Notes: a model not told the origin generated them from the letters alone. 64,000 nt of DNA from Epiperipatus broadwayi (GCA_028023455.1 JAQFVV010000003.1:706001-770000), one strand, 5' to 3'; shown: positions 26,148 to 36,927, numbered from the stretch's first letter. Numbers and translations: made by a program.

Positions 26148-26473
26148 CTTAAAATTCAATTTTGGAAATAATGCAGTTAAATGTCTAACAACTAAAATTC
26201 TATTTTATGGTTCAAACTAAAAGCCCAAAATTCAAAAGACTCTAAGTTGTTAATTCATACCAATTTTCTTGGACAATTAAATTATATAGACTTGACTCCA
26301 AATTAGTAATTATATATTTTAGTAACTTCAAATTATCCACTCACTAAGAATGTTAATAATAGAAGATCAATTTCTTAGCTTATAGCAATAAAAACAGATT
26401 AGCTCTCTACTTTATTACCAATTATAGGATGTTTAATAAGCAAAGATTAGCAGATGACAATGCACTTAAATCT

Positions 26474-26516
26474 CTACTCCCAGACTAGTTTCCGATTTTT
26501 GCCTTTATCAATAAGA
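26474..26516 (-). ncRNA. Decayed hammerhead motif, copy 2
   Basis: The minus strand reads TTGATAA (two core changes), an AGGCAAAAATCG domain, GAA, the intact palindrome ACTAGT and C, then TGGGAG. Likely inactive. It lies 369 bp from copy 1. Confidence 0.5.
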
Positions 26517-26880
26517 ACTATTTTATGAGCTGTTCTTGTGTTATTATGTACTAAGCTAAAAAATTAAGCAATTTTCTATTATTATTATTTCTAGACAGAG
26601 AAAAAAGATATACTTAATGTTAACAATAATTGGAGATAATAATATATAGAGTTCTGGAATCTGATTTATGTAATTGTTTAAGTGAGCTGGCTTAGATTCA
26701 AAACTTTAGAATATTTTTAATTTCAAGCCTTTAGCTTGAATATTAAAACATAATTAAAGCTGTTGATTCATAACTAAATTACATCTAGCTTTGAATACTA
26801 ATCTTTATTCATAAAGAAAAACGTCAAAACAAAACAAAAAATCGCTTTGGGGATAGAGATTTAAATATACTATCATTCAG

Positions 26881-29199
26881 AAAAGCACTAATTAGTCATG
26901 CATACTATAGATGGTGCTAAAGTGGAGGGCTGCTCTTATTTTATAATACATAAACAAGCCGTGTTTAATTCTTTAATAAAAACTTATTAAATATGTTAAA
27001 TTATTCCAAAATATTTAGTATTAGTATTTTATAACAGATTATCTATTTGTTTGGGATTTAGTGCAGCAGTAGAATACTGGAATGTAAGATGTCAGGATCA
27101 ATTTTCACCTGAGAAAGCTCAATTTGCTCATTTTTTCTGCTCAACTTACTTATTAGGTAATGAGAATCTCTGATAACTTCTAAAGCAACTTATTGTGCAA
27201 ATACTTTTACTTGACAGATTATTTAAACACTCGGTGTCCAAGGAATTTTTCTGTTATTTTGTTTTTACAAAGTACATTTCACATCATATATAATAAAATG
27301 TATAAAAAATAAATTGTTTTCGAACGGGGTTTAGCTTATAGACTGTAATTAGGGAATCCCTGGTTTAAATTAAGAAAATATTTGTACCACGATTTTTTAT
27401 AAAGTGATTATAACAATCTATTATGACTCAGATTTACAATTTGAAAGCTTTTTAAAACTTGAAAATAAATTTATCCTGCAGCTTAAAATAATCCAATATA
27501 CTTTAACATATTTAATAACTTTTTATTAATCTTTGTTTTCAATCCTTTTTAGAAACAGTAATTTAAATGCTGAGAAATATAATTAGTTCAACTATTATTA
27601 TTTTTTATATCTCTTTTCTCTATGATTTTTTCCTTCTATCCTGTCAATATTTATATAACAACCCACTTCAAAACCTCTTTTTTCTTTGCAGTTTTTCTTA
27701 AAATTATAAGCATAGCGGATGACAAAGATATTTTAATAGTCTATAAAGATTATTAGTTAAACACTGTCCACTTTGGACCAATTAAAACGAATATAAATTT
27801 ATTTCTGCTTTACTGCCAAATATCTCATTACTTACAGCTAGTTAGATTTGTTTAAAAGTTCAAATGAAAAAAAAAGAGAGAAAATAAACTGCCAGCAATC
27901 AGCACAGTTGTAAGGATGCAAAGGTTACTTGTGAAAAGATCACAGGTGAAAGGTCAAAGATAAGATCAAAGGTGAGATAGCTTTTCCTGTGGGAGAATTG
28001 CCAGTTCTACCCAACTTGAAAGATTGATAGCAAAGCTGTGAGTTAAGCTGATAGCCATCATATGACACAACAGCAATTAATCCTCGACTACACCTCTAAC
28101 CTTAATTAACATCCCGCTAGGAGGTTTATAAGACAATTTATTAACAAATGATATGGTACAAATAATTGTGTATACAAACTCACATAGCTGCATATATGTG
28201 TTTATAAAAAATGTGTACAGCATTTATACATATATTAGCGTATTTATAAATACTATAACACACATTGATTATAAGTATATACAATTATTTGTGCATGTGT
28301 TCAACTACATGTGTACGTATGCGTATAATATTAAAAACATATGTATGCACACATTTATAAAATGGATGTTTATATACAAAATGTATATGCGTATATTCAA
28401 ATAAAGCTAACACATATATTTCTATATGTCTGTAATATATACTAAAAAGATATTGTTCTTCTGCAATAAATAAGACCAAACATTTGTTTTAATAGTATCT
28501 GAAATAAGTAATTTTTTAAAGTCAGTAATTTTTCAAAAGTATAATTTCAAAAGCATGTAAATAAATGACAATCTGAAGAAAAGTCTGCCTTTGTAACAAA
28601 TTCTATTCTTAAAAAAAACAAAAACATTGTTTATTTAGAATCACATTGCATGTAAAAAAAAAAAAGTCAATGATATAAAAAAATGAATTATAAGACCTTT
28701 ATAAAAAAACAAAATGAAATTATTTCTATATAAAATATCAATGGCATCTGTCATAACTCTAACTTGAACATATAGATGATCTCATGATGGAAAAGATCGA
28801 GGTAATATAAGTAAAAGAGCAACATAAGGTTACTTTTCTCTCAGAAAATGGCAAAAGAATGATAGAAATAAATTCCTTTTTCAATAACATTTACAAGTGA
28901 CTTAAAGTGAGGCTAAATATTAACGATAAAGGTTTATTGATTATTTAGATCATTATTGTAATGATACATTTATTTTATTAAACAAGGAATAAATCTCTGT
29001 ACATTTGCAAACATTGTCAATTAAAATGAACATTCTCATTGGTTTATAAGTCTAACAATAAACCAGGTAAAGAAGTTTCAGTTTTAATCATTAATTGATT
29101 TATTACTAGCAAAATTCAACCCTCTGATTGTGCATATTATAGAGTTCCTGTTTTTATTTCTGGATATTTATTACTTAAAAAGATGGAACTATTACTAAA
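26881..29199. other. Gene-free DNA with cryptic simple sequence
   Basis: No gene recognised. About 27,890-28,110 is less AT-rich and may be an unclassified old repeat. About 28,140-28,450 is built of alternating TGTA/TACA/CATA words, a degenerate simple repeat; the open frames across it are artefacts. Confidence 0.5.
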
Positions 29200-29907
29200 T
29201 AGAGAGATGACATCATGAAAGATGTAGAAGAGTTCTATCAAAAATTATATATTAATAAAGACAAGGAAAAGTACCTCCTACAACATCTTATGAATTGACC
29301 GGGATTTTAAATGAAGATATGAGGAGGCATTCAAGTAAATTTATGAAAAAAATAAAAACTCCATACAGTAATGATGGAATTATAATCAATACCTCAAAAG
29401 AAGCAGCTGAAGAAATATAATTTACTTTGGTAAAGTTATATATCAAATGTCTAAATGATAAAGATGTACCGGATTATTAAAAGAATGCAGTATTAATATT
29501 TAAAAAAAAGATGATAAGGAAGGTATTAGAAATTATAGATCTATCAGTCTTTTATTAATTTTATACAAAATTTTTACTAAGATAATTACAACTTGTTTTC
29601 AAAAAACTTTGGAATTTAATCAAGCCAATGTACAAAATGGATTTAAAAGAAGTTTTAGTACAGTGGATCATATCCAAGTATTGAGAAAAGTTATAGAAAC
29701 AATCAATTAATATGAGTTGCTATTATTCTTTAAATTTGTAGATTATGAAAAGGAATTTGATTCTATAAGCATTTCTTCAGTAATTAAAGCATTAGATCAC
29801 CAAGGTATAGATCCAGGATATTGTCATATTCTGAAGAATATTTTATATAATTGCAATTTATTTAAACTTTTCTTGGAAAAATGTAAATCAATATAACTAA
29901 TACATAC

Positions 29908-30015
29908 AACATATACAATAAAAAAGCTTGTTTAATACTTTAAATTAAAAATGTTAAATATATGTAACATTTTAATTTGAAAGTATTAAACAAACTTTTC
30001 TTAGTTTATATGTTG
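29908..30015. repeat. Palindrome inserted in the LINE
   Basis: The arm CAACATATAC...GTTTAATACTTTAAATT is mirrored as AATTTGAAAGTATTAAAC...TATATGTTG around a TATATGTA centre. MITE-like. It splits the LINE reverse transcriptase. Confidence 0.75.
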
Positions 30016-30089
30016 CTTATTTATACTGATGAATATTTAAAATATATAATTAGATATTTATTTATATAGCACTATGTTTTAATCTGTAA

Positions 30090-30268
30090 CAATCATTAGG
30101 ACTCACTCCATTACACATATGCTGTATAGATTTAAACACTTAAAAAAACATAGAATGATTCATTTTATCTTTTAAAAAGACTTTATCTTGTGTTTGGAAA
30201 GGATAATATTCCTTAAAGTGTTTAAATCTATACAGCATATGTGTAATGCAGTGAGCCCTAATGATTGA
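30090..30268. mobile_element. MITE-like inverted repeat inserted in the LINE
   Basis: The left arm 30090-30143 (CAATCATTAGGACTCACTCC onward) is complementary to 30213-30268 (...AGTGAGCCCTAATGATTG), with about 54 matching bases and few mismatches. About 70 bp of interior separates the arms. It lies in the same interruption as the previous palindrome. Confidence 0.85.
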
Positions 30269-31215
30269 AAAATATTCATAAAAATATAATAACAACAATT
30301 AGATTACATAATGACATAAGGAGAATTAACACTGGGGAAAGTTTATGAAAGAGTGATTCCATACCTCCAAAACATTTTACAACAGTGCTGCAAGAAGTAT
30401 TCTGTCAATTAACATGAGAATAAAAATAAATGGAGAACATTTAAGTCATCTAAAGTTTGCCAATGATGTAGTTGTTTTTGCAAATATTGCTTTAGAACTT
30501 CAGAAAATGTTGCAAACGTTATTAGATAAAAGTAAGAAAATAGGGCTAAAGGTAAAGTTAAAAAATGAAAGTAATATTAAAAAGACTAAAGTAATGTTCA
30601 GTAGATTTCTCAAAAGATTCAAATAAAGATGGATAATGATGAGTTAGAAGTTAACAACTACAAATACTTTGATCAGATTATTACTACAGATCAAAACATA
30701 ATAGATTAAATTAATCACAGAATTAAACTTGGTTGGAGTGCTTTTGATAGAAATAACTTAATATTAAAATGCAATATGCCAATGGGTTTAAAAAGAAAGG
30801 GTTTTAATAAATGTGTTTTATCAGTTCTTATTAATGGATCTGACACTTGGACATTTCACAGGAGAGCAATACAGAGACTTCAGACCATTCAATGAAGTAT
30901 GGAGAAATAAATTTTAGGAGAAACAAAAAGAGATTGAGAACAAACTACATGGTAAATGAACAAACATGTATTATTGACATCATTGAAAGAATTGAGAGAC
31001 TGAAGTGGATTTGGTCTTGACATATTGTTAGAAGAGATGGTAGAAGATGGACAGTTGAAATCTTAAATTGAATTTGAAGATATTGTAAAGGAATTAGAAA
31101 GAGATCACATGTGAGATGGGTGGATCAAATAAGAAAGTGAGTGGGGATTGGAGAAGATGGATTGAATTTGGAGAGATCTTCATTCTGCAGTAGAGTAAAA
31201 ATGGTTGAAAATGAT

Positions 31216-33122
31216 TATGAATTTATTATTTAGATTCAATAGCTTTATTAAAAGAGATATCATTTGCCATTTATAATACTCAATAAAATTATGCAAGAAT
31301 GTGATAATGTCACTATTTCTAAAAAATATTAATACATATTAGCATTAATTTATTTATTTTTCTCAAAGTTGATTAAAATATTTACAAATTTAGTGACTTC
31401 TTTTCATCTCCCAGTATTTATTCACTCTGTAGTTGAAATCCTTTACATTTTTGCCATATGAATTGTGAATATAATTACCAGTTAATTCAAATCTAATTTA
31501 TTCTTCATCTTAGAAATACAGCACGAGGGAAATATTCTAGGTATAGTAAAACTCACTTGAGATCTGCATATTATTTTTATTCATCTTACCTCTCTTCTCC
31601 TATGTGTTATGAGAAATTGATAAATTATGAATGCCTTGAATTGAAATATCTAAAAGATGTTAAAATCAACAAAACTATTTTCACTGTTACAATGTAATAA
31701 CCTCTATTGTTTATTAAAAATTATCAAAGGTATGATGAACAAGAAGTGCAAACAAGATGTATGTATTCATTCACATATATGAATGACATAATGCCGAGGA
31801 GTACATTAGCCTTCCAAATCTATGATCTAAATAAATTATTTTTCAAAAAAGATTAGGATTTTTTCTTTAGATTGCTGGGTTATAAACAATCCACATAATT
31901 ATCTAATATTGGTCACTAAATGAATATCTAATTTATTATTACCTAAATAGTAAAACAAAGATAAAAGTCCATTATTGGCAATACCATCAAGTATTTCTTT
32001 CTTTTTTACTGTTACTTCATTGGGAGATATTGAGGAGTGTTTGTCCTGCAATGAACTATTTATTAAAAATTTATTAAAAAGTTTGTTTTATTTTTTTTTA
32101 TATGTAATCATTTTGTATAGTTCAGGTTATTAATTAAGTCATTAATTATTCAAGACTTATAAATCAATAATTACAATTTGAGAATATTTGTTTTGTTAAA
32201 CAAATAAATGTGCATGTTTATTCTTTTATAAATCAATGTTTTATATAAACTTCACATTTTATATATGTCTCAAATGTATGATATTCCATTTTTTTTAGGT
32301 TTGCTTATTCTACACCTTCAAGATTTTGAAGGTTTTTTTCCTTAGAATAGTTACAGAAATAGTTCCCAAAAAATGATATATGAAATAAATTATCAAGCCC
32401 AAAATCACAATTTGTTGTAGGTTTGATTTTAAACCATCCTCTATGCATAAGCAGCTCCATATATTTTAACATAGTCTTTTGAAACAACAACATCATGTTT
32501 TCTTATTTATTTAAAAAGGTAATATGCAGGTACCATTTATGTAATATTTTTAACTATACAATAATTTAATTTCAAATTATTTGTAAGGATAATATTATTC
32601 GGTAACTTACAATCCAAAACTGATCTTTAATTATCCAGCACTCACCATCAAATAAAAAAATAATAATAATAAACTGAAATAATACACTGATTAGGATGAA
32701 ATTCAAAAGGTTTAAATCAGCTTATGCTTATAACATGATCACAATTAATTAATTGTTGTTAAATCAATGCTACCTATTAAGCTGTAATAAAGTATCTATT
32801 GTCCTATGTGTCTTAGATAGTGGGGGAGGGTAAGATTCTGGAATGTGAACTTCTCAGATTAATTCCATTAGCAATGCTTCCAGTGCTCAAACTTTTTAAG
32901 AACTCTTAAACAATAAAGCTATTTGATTATTTTGCTGTTCTTATCTTTATAAAAGTTGCTATCTTGTGTTGTGGTTTGAGAGGTCTCTCTATTATAAAAA
33001 TTTCAAGGCGCATTTGATATAGGTTATAACCTGTCTTAAAAGTATTTATTATTTAATAAAAAAGTATGCAAGTGTATTACTTTTAGAATGGCTTGCTGTT
33101 ATTATTTACAAAGAAATCATGG
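31216..33122. other. Gene-free AT-rich DNA
   Basis: Nothing recognised. Confidence 0.5.
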
Positions 33123-33236
33123 CCTGATTTAATAAGATTTATTACAAATGTTATATATAGAGCTCACCAAAGCTTGTTAAGAGCTTATTTGCAAGCTCTA
33201 TATATAACATTTGTAATGTAAGCTTAGTAAATTAGG
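33123..33236. mobile_element. Short MITE, 114 bp
   Basis: Arms CCTGATTTAATAAGATTTAT and ACAAATGTTATATATAGAGCT are mirrored by AGCTCTATATATAACATTTGT and TAAGCTTAGTAAATTAGG. The 20-bp inner arms are perfect. TCATG occurs just outside both ends (33117-33121 and 33237-33241) and may be a target duplication. Confidence 0.82.
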
Positions 33237-33268
33237 TCATGTGACATATGACTTGATTTCTTTATAAT

Positions 33269-33379
33269 AGATAGATAGATAGATAGATAGAAAGAAAAAT
33301 AGGTAGATAGATAGATAGATAGAAAGAAAAATAGGTAGATAGATAGATAGATAGTTAGATAGATAGATAGATAGGTAGG

Positions 33380-33440
<61 letters not shown>
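33269..33440. repeat. (GATA)n microsatellite with higher-order units
   Basis: About 170 bp of TAGA repeats, interrupted by AAGAAAAATAGG twice at a 39-base spacing. The Ser-Ile-Tyr-Leu frame on the other strand is a repeat artefact. Confidence 0.96.
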
Positions 33441-33442
<2 letters not shown>

Positions 33443-33610
33443 CAAACCACTACAGTTTATTTGATGTCTCAAATGTGTAGTCCTAACAACTTTAACACAA
33501 ATCTTTTATTGAAAGTACATAAATATTTTTTATTTAGACTAGAGATTATCCAACAATGAATTAAACTGTAGTAGTTTGCTATCAAGATATGTGTAAGAGA
33601 TTGTAGTATG

Positions 33611-33850
33611 GGCCAACTTATAAGTGCTGGTTCTTCATAAAATGTGTGTCTTGTGAAACAAAGATCTTTTTCACATCTTTGATCATATGTTTATGATTAA
33701 AACCCTCAGCAAGATGTTAAAAGTGGATAAAAAACATTTCTTATCTTGCATGAGAGATATGTAATGAAAATTATACTACAAAAATAGTATTGACTTTATG
33801 GATTTTAGGTAGTCCATATAGGTGAGTAATCTTGCTGAAATGTGAAGTTA
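33611..33850 (+). repeat. Second copy of the hammerhead-headed dispersed repeat
   Basis: Its head matches 21,930 and its body (about 33,680-33,800) matches 8,850-8,985. It lies just upstream of a PLE fragment, but no continuity with that element can be shown. Confidence 0.5.
33613..33654 (+). ncRNA. Decayed hammerhead motif
   Basis: Aligned to the intact copy at 21,932, the core CTGATGA has become CTTATAA and GAA has become AAA. The GTGCTGG loop region and the TGTGTGTC cleavage region are still recognisable. Not expected to be active. Confidence 0.45.
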
Positions 33851-33914
33851 ATTTCTTTTTTTTTTCCGAATCACTGAAATATCAGTAATGCTTCTGGAGT
33901 AATATTAGTAATTT

Positions 33915-34830
33915 TACCTATATTGATGATACATTTGTGGTATGGTCACATGGTGAGGTGCAATTGCAGTCATTCTGCTTGCATATCAACAATCTATCTC
34001 CTTCAGTTAAATTCCCAATGGAATCAAAATGAGAATAAAAATTGGCCTTCTTAAATATTGAATTATTCAGGGCAAGGTGAAATCAACAGTCTATTGGAAA
34101 CCAACACACACTGGCAAGTATTTGGCATGTACATACAACCATACCAGAAGCACTAACATGGAATTATATCATCACTATAGAATAGAGAAAAGGAAATTTG
34201 TTTAGAAATCAGTGATTTGGAAAATAAAAAGATTCACATAGAACAAACTATCATGAAGAATGGTTATTCATCAGCAGATATATAAAAAATCATTAATAGA
34301 CAATAAAAATAAACACCAAAGGAAAAAACAAATATTGAAACTGCAGTTTATCCATACATACCAGGAATGGCATACAAATTAAAGAAAGTCTGCAGTTAAT
34401 ATAAAATTAGAATAGCTTTCCATAGCCATACCACACTTCAAGAAAAATTCTTATTTTCACCAATCCTAAACTAGAAATGCTGAAGAACAAAAACTCCATC
34501 TATGAAATACCATGTAAATGTGGGAAGAAGTATATTGGTCAGACCTGTTGCCCTGTTGAACAGTGATTGAAAGAACACAAACTACTGTCTAAAAGAAAAA
34601 AAATCAGTCAGGAGCAAACTATGTATATACTAATGACCATATATTTAATTGAGAAAATACAAAAATATTGGATAAAGAGGAAAAGGTGCAAAGAAAAAAA
34701 TTCAAAGAAGCTGCTCATATGACAATGATATCTAATCCCATTAGTCAATCTAATATGACAATATACACTGTATGAGAAATGTATAATTACTTTTGCCCCT
34801 AAAAAATAATATAAAAATCTTACCAACTCT
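33915..34830 (+). pseudogene. Penelope-like element: RT end and GIY-YIG nuclease remnant
   Basis: Remnant of a PLE polyprotein, a retroelement enzyme joining a telomerase-like reverse transcriptase to a GIY-YIG endonuclease. The frame opens at the catalytic YIDDTFVVW motif near 33,921. LQSFCLHINNLSPSVKFPME follows, then a LAFLNIE-like segment near 34,045 and KYLACTYNH-type sequence near 34,110. The nuclease part shows IYEIPCKCGKKYIGQTC near 34,500, with the conserved Cys pair and the YIG half of the motif. EHKLLSKRKK follows, then a KEAAHMT-like stretch near 34,705. Stops and frameshifts are present and the 5' half of the RT is missing. A terminal repeat follows directly. Confidence 0.9.
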
Positions 34831-34865
34831 CATATATAACAGGAAATTTCTACTATATGTTGTTT

Positions 34866-34948
34866 TTGACAGAATACTTCAGTTGGTTAAAGCATTTGCC
34901 TTAAATTTGATATTCGAGATATAAAGGTGTGACTTCATTCCTATGCTA
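34866..34948 (+). other. tRNA-like segment in PLE terminal repeat A
   Basis: TTCAGTTGGTTAAAGCATTT resembles a tRNA D arm/box A, and AGGTGTGACTTCATTC stands where the T arm/box B would be, about 50 bases downstream. Degenerate, but conserved in position in three copies. Confidence 0.5.
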
Positions 34949-34976
34949 ATACTGTCACTGGTCAAACCAGGAACAC

Positions 34977-35017
34977 TTGAAGAAGAGTGGAGAATAATAC
35001 TATTTGATATATTATGT
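34977..35017 (+). ncRNA. Hammerhead-like motif in PLE repeat A, decayed
   Basis: TTGAAGA (consensus CTGANGA with C3 changed), the GAGTGG arm, then TATTTGATAT where GAAAC is expected. Best understood by comparison with copies B and C. Confidence 0.35.
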
Positions 35018-35149
35018 TATTACAAACCTGTGTTGTCTATTTATGTGAAATTACTAACACATTGTTTATAATTAAAAAGTTTAAATAAAGTTTACATTTT
35101 TCTATACATTCCACATTTACTGATAGATGATGGAAATAATCCAACATAT

Positions 35150-35592
35150 TATTGTAGTATCATCCTTGTTTCTGTGACAGCTGGGTCCAAGATGTTTTGC
35201 ATATAAATAATTCAAAAATCCTAGAAAACTATCTTATAATATACACTTTTAGTATAATAGTATACTACAAATACCTGTATATTCATTGTGAACTAAAACA
35301 TTAAAATATATAAAAACAAAAAAAAAAAAAACATTCGGTAATATGATTTTGAGTTATGGGTAATTGAAATTATATATATCAAAATTACGTATGCAATGAA
35401 AATATTGTCTCTTTTTTTATATACTTTTTTTTTTTTAATACTATTTCCTTTGAAAGAAAGTGATACTTAAAGAACATATTAGTTACATTCTTACTATGAT
35501 GTGATTTTAAATCTATTCTCATATGAATGGTTTGTATATTAATGATGATCACAAAATATAACCTATAGTTTTTATAGAGATATTGTATACGA
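35150..35592. other. Spacer between PLE pieces
   Basis: AT-rich, no gene recognised. A-runs and T-runs occur near 35,318-35,330 and 35,427-35,437. The 78-codon minus-strand frame here has no family motif. Confidence 0.5.
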
Positions 35593-35724
35593 GATGTGAT
35601 ATTTTGGATTATTTCCATCATTTATGAGTGAATGTTGAATGTATAGAAAATTTTAAACTTTATTTAAACTTTTCAAATACAAACAACTTTGTTAGTAATA
35701 ACACACAAATAGACAATACAGGTT

Positions 35725-35780
35725 AGTAATTACACAATGTTTCAAATAGTATTATTCTCCACTCTTCTTCAGGTGTTGCT
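35725..35780 (-). ncRNA. Hammerhead-like motif in PLE repeat B
   Basis: Minus strand: CTGAAGA core (35772-35766), GAGTGG, AGAATAATA, CTATTT, then GAAAC, followed by ACATTGTGTA, which can form a 3-bp stem III with A at the cleavage site. No convincing stem I is visible. PLE terminal repeats are known to carry hammerheads, which supports the reading. Confidence 0.45.
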
Positions 35781-35807
35781 GGCCTATATGTACAGTGACA
35801 ATATTTG

Positions 35808-35888
35808 CTTAGAAGTTAAACTCACACCTTTAGATTCTTGAATATTGAATTTAAGGTGAATGCTCTACCAACTGACTATTCTGTCAAA
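35808..35888 (-). other. tRNA-like segment in PLE terminal repeat B
   Basis: The minus strand reads GACAGAATAGTCAGTTGGTA and GAGCATTCACCTTAAATTC, then AAGGTGTGAGTTTAACTTC. D-arm-like and T-arm-like blocks have the same spacing as in copy C. Confidence 0.5.
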
Positions 35889-35984
35889 GGCAACATATAG
35901 TAGAAATTTGATATATTTATATATGAGGGTTGGTTCAAATCCTCTTGAGTCCTTCAATTTTTTTTTAATTCTAATTATCTTTAT

Positions 35985-36328
35985 TTTTATTTTCTTGTAA
36001 GAGCAAGATTAATTAGAGGCTTCCACACATTGTGTATTGCCACACTGGGTTGACTTATAAGATTATTTACCATTGTCATATGAGCAGCTTCCGTGAATTT
36101 TCTTCTATGCATTTTTTCCTCTTTATCCAATATCTTTGTATTTTCCCACTTAAACATATGGTTATTAGTACATACATGATCTGCTATGGTAGACACATCT
36201 GTTTTTGCTTTTTTAACCATTAGTTTGTGCTTCTTCAATCACTGTTCAACAGGCTGACAGGTCTCACCAATGTATTTCCTTCCATATTCACATGGTATTT
36301 CATAGATGCAGGTTTTGTTCTTCAGCAT
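35985..36328 (-). pseudogene. PLE GIY-YIG nuclease C-terminal part
   Basis: Minus-strand coding piece matching the end of the PLE polyprotein in copy A. Translation starts within the nuclease (KTCIYEIP, then YIGETCQPVEQ near 36,285-36,240). After a stop it stays open for 83 codons (36238-35987) with KKHKLMVKKAKTDVS, HVCTNNHMFKW and EEKMHRRKFTEAAHM. These blocks align with KEHKLLSKRKK and KEAAHMT of copy A. Reverse transcriptase sequence is absent. The piece sits between two inverted terminal repeats. Confidence 0.86.
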
Positions 36329-36467
36329 GGAAGCCTCTAATTAATCTTGCTCTTAAGAAAAATTAAAAATAAAGATAATTAGATTTAAAAAAAAATCGAA
36401 GGACTCAGGAAGATTTGAACTAACCCTCATATATAAATATATCAAATTTTTACTATATGTTACCTTT

Positions 36468-36548
36468 GACAGAATTGCTCAGTTGGTAGAGCATTTGCTT
36501 TAAATTCAATATTCAAGAATCTAAAGGTGTGAGTTCAACTTCTAAGCA
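36468..36548 (+). other. tRNA-like segment in PLE terminal repeat C
   Basis: Best of the three. GCTCAGTTGGTAGAGC folds as a perfect 4-bp D arm and matches a tRNA box A. TTTAAATTC lies at the anticodon-loop distance, and GGTGTGAGTTCAACTTC resembles a T arm/box B. The acceptor stem does not pair, so it is not a functional tRNA gene. It could act as an internal RNA polymerase III promoter. Confidence 0.55.
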
Positions 36549-36581
36549 AATATTGTCACTGTGCATATAGGCCAGAAGAAC

Positions 36582-36625
36582 CTGAAGAAGAGTGGAGAAT
36601 AACATTACTCAAAATGTGTAATTAC
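36582..36625 (+). ncRNA. Hammerhead-like motif in PLE repeat C
   Basis: CTGAAGA core at 36582-36588, stem II GAGTGG/TTACTC with loop AGAATAACA, then AAAATGTGTAA where GAAAC... is expected. The first G of the GAA is lost. Stem II is well formed here, unlike copies A and B. Confidence 0.45.
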
Positions 36626-36757
36626 TAACCTGTATTGTCTATTTGTGTGTTATTACTAACAAGTTGTTTGTATTTGGAAAGTTTAAATAAAGTTTAAAAT
36701 TTTCTATACTTTCAACATTCATTCATAAATGATGGAAATAGTCCAACATATCACATC

Positions 36758-36927
36758 TTATACTTTATCATCATTACAAACCTTCAGACAAATATTGGAT
36801 ATGACTTTTTACAAAAAACAGAATACATGGTTTCATTACTTTTACTATTTTAAACATTAAATATGAAAATCTCATGATATATAAATTAAAATAAGTTGAT
36901 GACTAACAACATATAATTTCATCATCA
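36758..36927. other. Unassigned AT-rich spacer
   Basis: No gene or repeat recognised. Confidence 0.4.

Larger units (their letters stand above)
26081..26880 (-). repeat. Old tandem dimer of a hammerhead-bearing repeat
   Basis: Two decayed hammerhead motifs in the same orientation lie 369 bp apart, each preceded by the same context: CAGATGA..., then TTTTAAATCTCTATCC or CTTAAATCTCTACTCC. An inverted piece of this context (GATAGAGATTTAAATATAC) recurs near 26,856-26,875. The layout is that of a dimeric, about 370-bp unit. Similar sequence occurs near 45.70-45.86 kb. Confidence 0.6.
29200..31215 (+). pseudogene. Broken RTE-clade LINE reverse transcriptase
   Basis: Remnant of a non-LTR retrotransposon polymerase of the RTE type, the group often annotated as endonuclease-reverse transcriptase. 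On the + strand, blocks run in the expected order. There is a DVEEFYQKLY linker near 29,220 and LNEDMRRHSSKFMKK near 29,308. NYRSISLLLI lies near 29,530, then QNGFKRSFSTVDHIQVL near 29,634. FVDYEKEFDS follows near 29,737. After an interruption (about 29,890-30,300) come HLSHLKFANDVVVFAN near 30,437, TKVMFSRF near 30,585 and YFDQIITTD near 30,667. The tail has a TWTFHRRAIQRLQTIQ block near 30,845 and RIERLKWIW near 30,988. The catalytic FADD is FAND here, and stops and frameshifts are frequent. The N-terminal endonuclease was not found. Confidence 0.88.
34831..35149 (+). repeat. PLE terminal repeat, copy A
   Basis: Begins near the CTCATATATAACAGG stretch and ends near GGAAATAATCCAACATA. The same sequence occurs twice more at 35,593-35,985 (minus) and 36,340-36,757 (plus). 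Order inside: TACTATATGTTG, tRNA-like segment, GAAGAAGAGTGG hammerhead-like motif, then a TAAATAAAGTTT poly(A)-signal-like region. Confidence 0.82.
35593..36757. mobile_element. Truncated PLE boxed by 430-bp inverted terminal repeats
   Basis: The arms 35,593-36,024 and 36,329-36,757 are reverse complements of each other over about 430 bp with scattered differences. A 300-bp coding piece (minus strand, GIY-YIG C-terminal half) lies between. Both arms start inside the end of the coding region (GGAAGCCTCTAATTAATC). They run outwards through the tRNA-like segment and the hammerhead-like motif to the GGAAATARTCCAA end. PLE copies with inverted terminal repeats and 5' truncation are an established form. 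The arrangement makes a 1.16-kb palindrome. Confidence 0.85.

Noticed and set aside
30020-30060. CTGATGA near 30,023 as a hammerhead
   Set aside because: No GAA box or stem pairing at the required distance.
33224-33472. Ser-Ile-Tyr-Leu repeat protein on the minus strand
   Set aside because: It is the translation of the (GATA)n microsatellite.
35928-35950. GGTTGGTTCAAATCC as the T arm of a + strand tRNA gene
   Set aside because: No box A at the proper upstream distance. It lies inside the PLE terminal repeat.
36468-36548. Functional tRNA gene
   Set aside because: The D arm is good, but the acceptor and T stems do not pair and the same sequence is repeated inside PLE ends.
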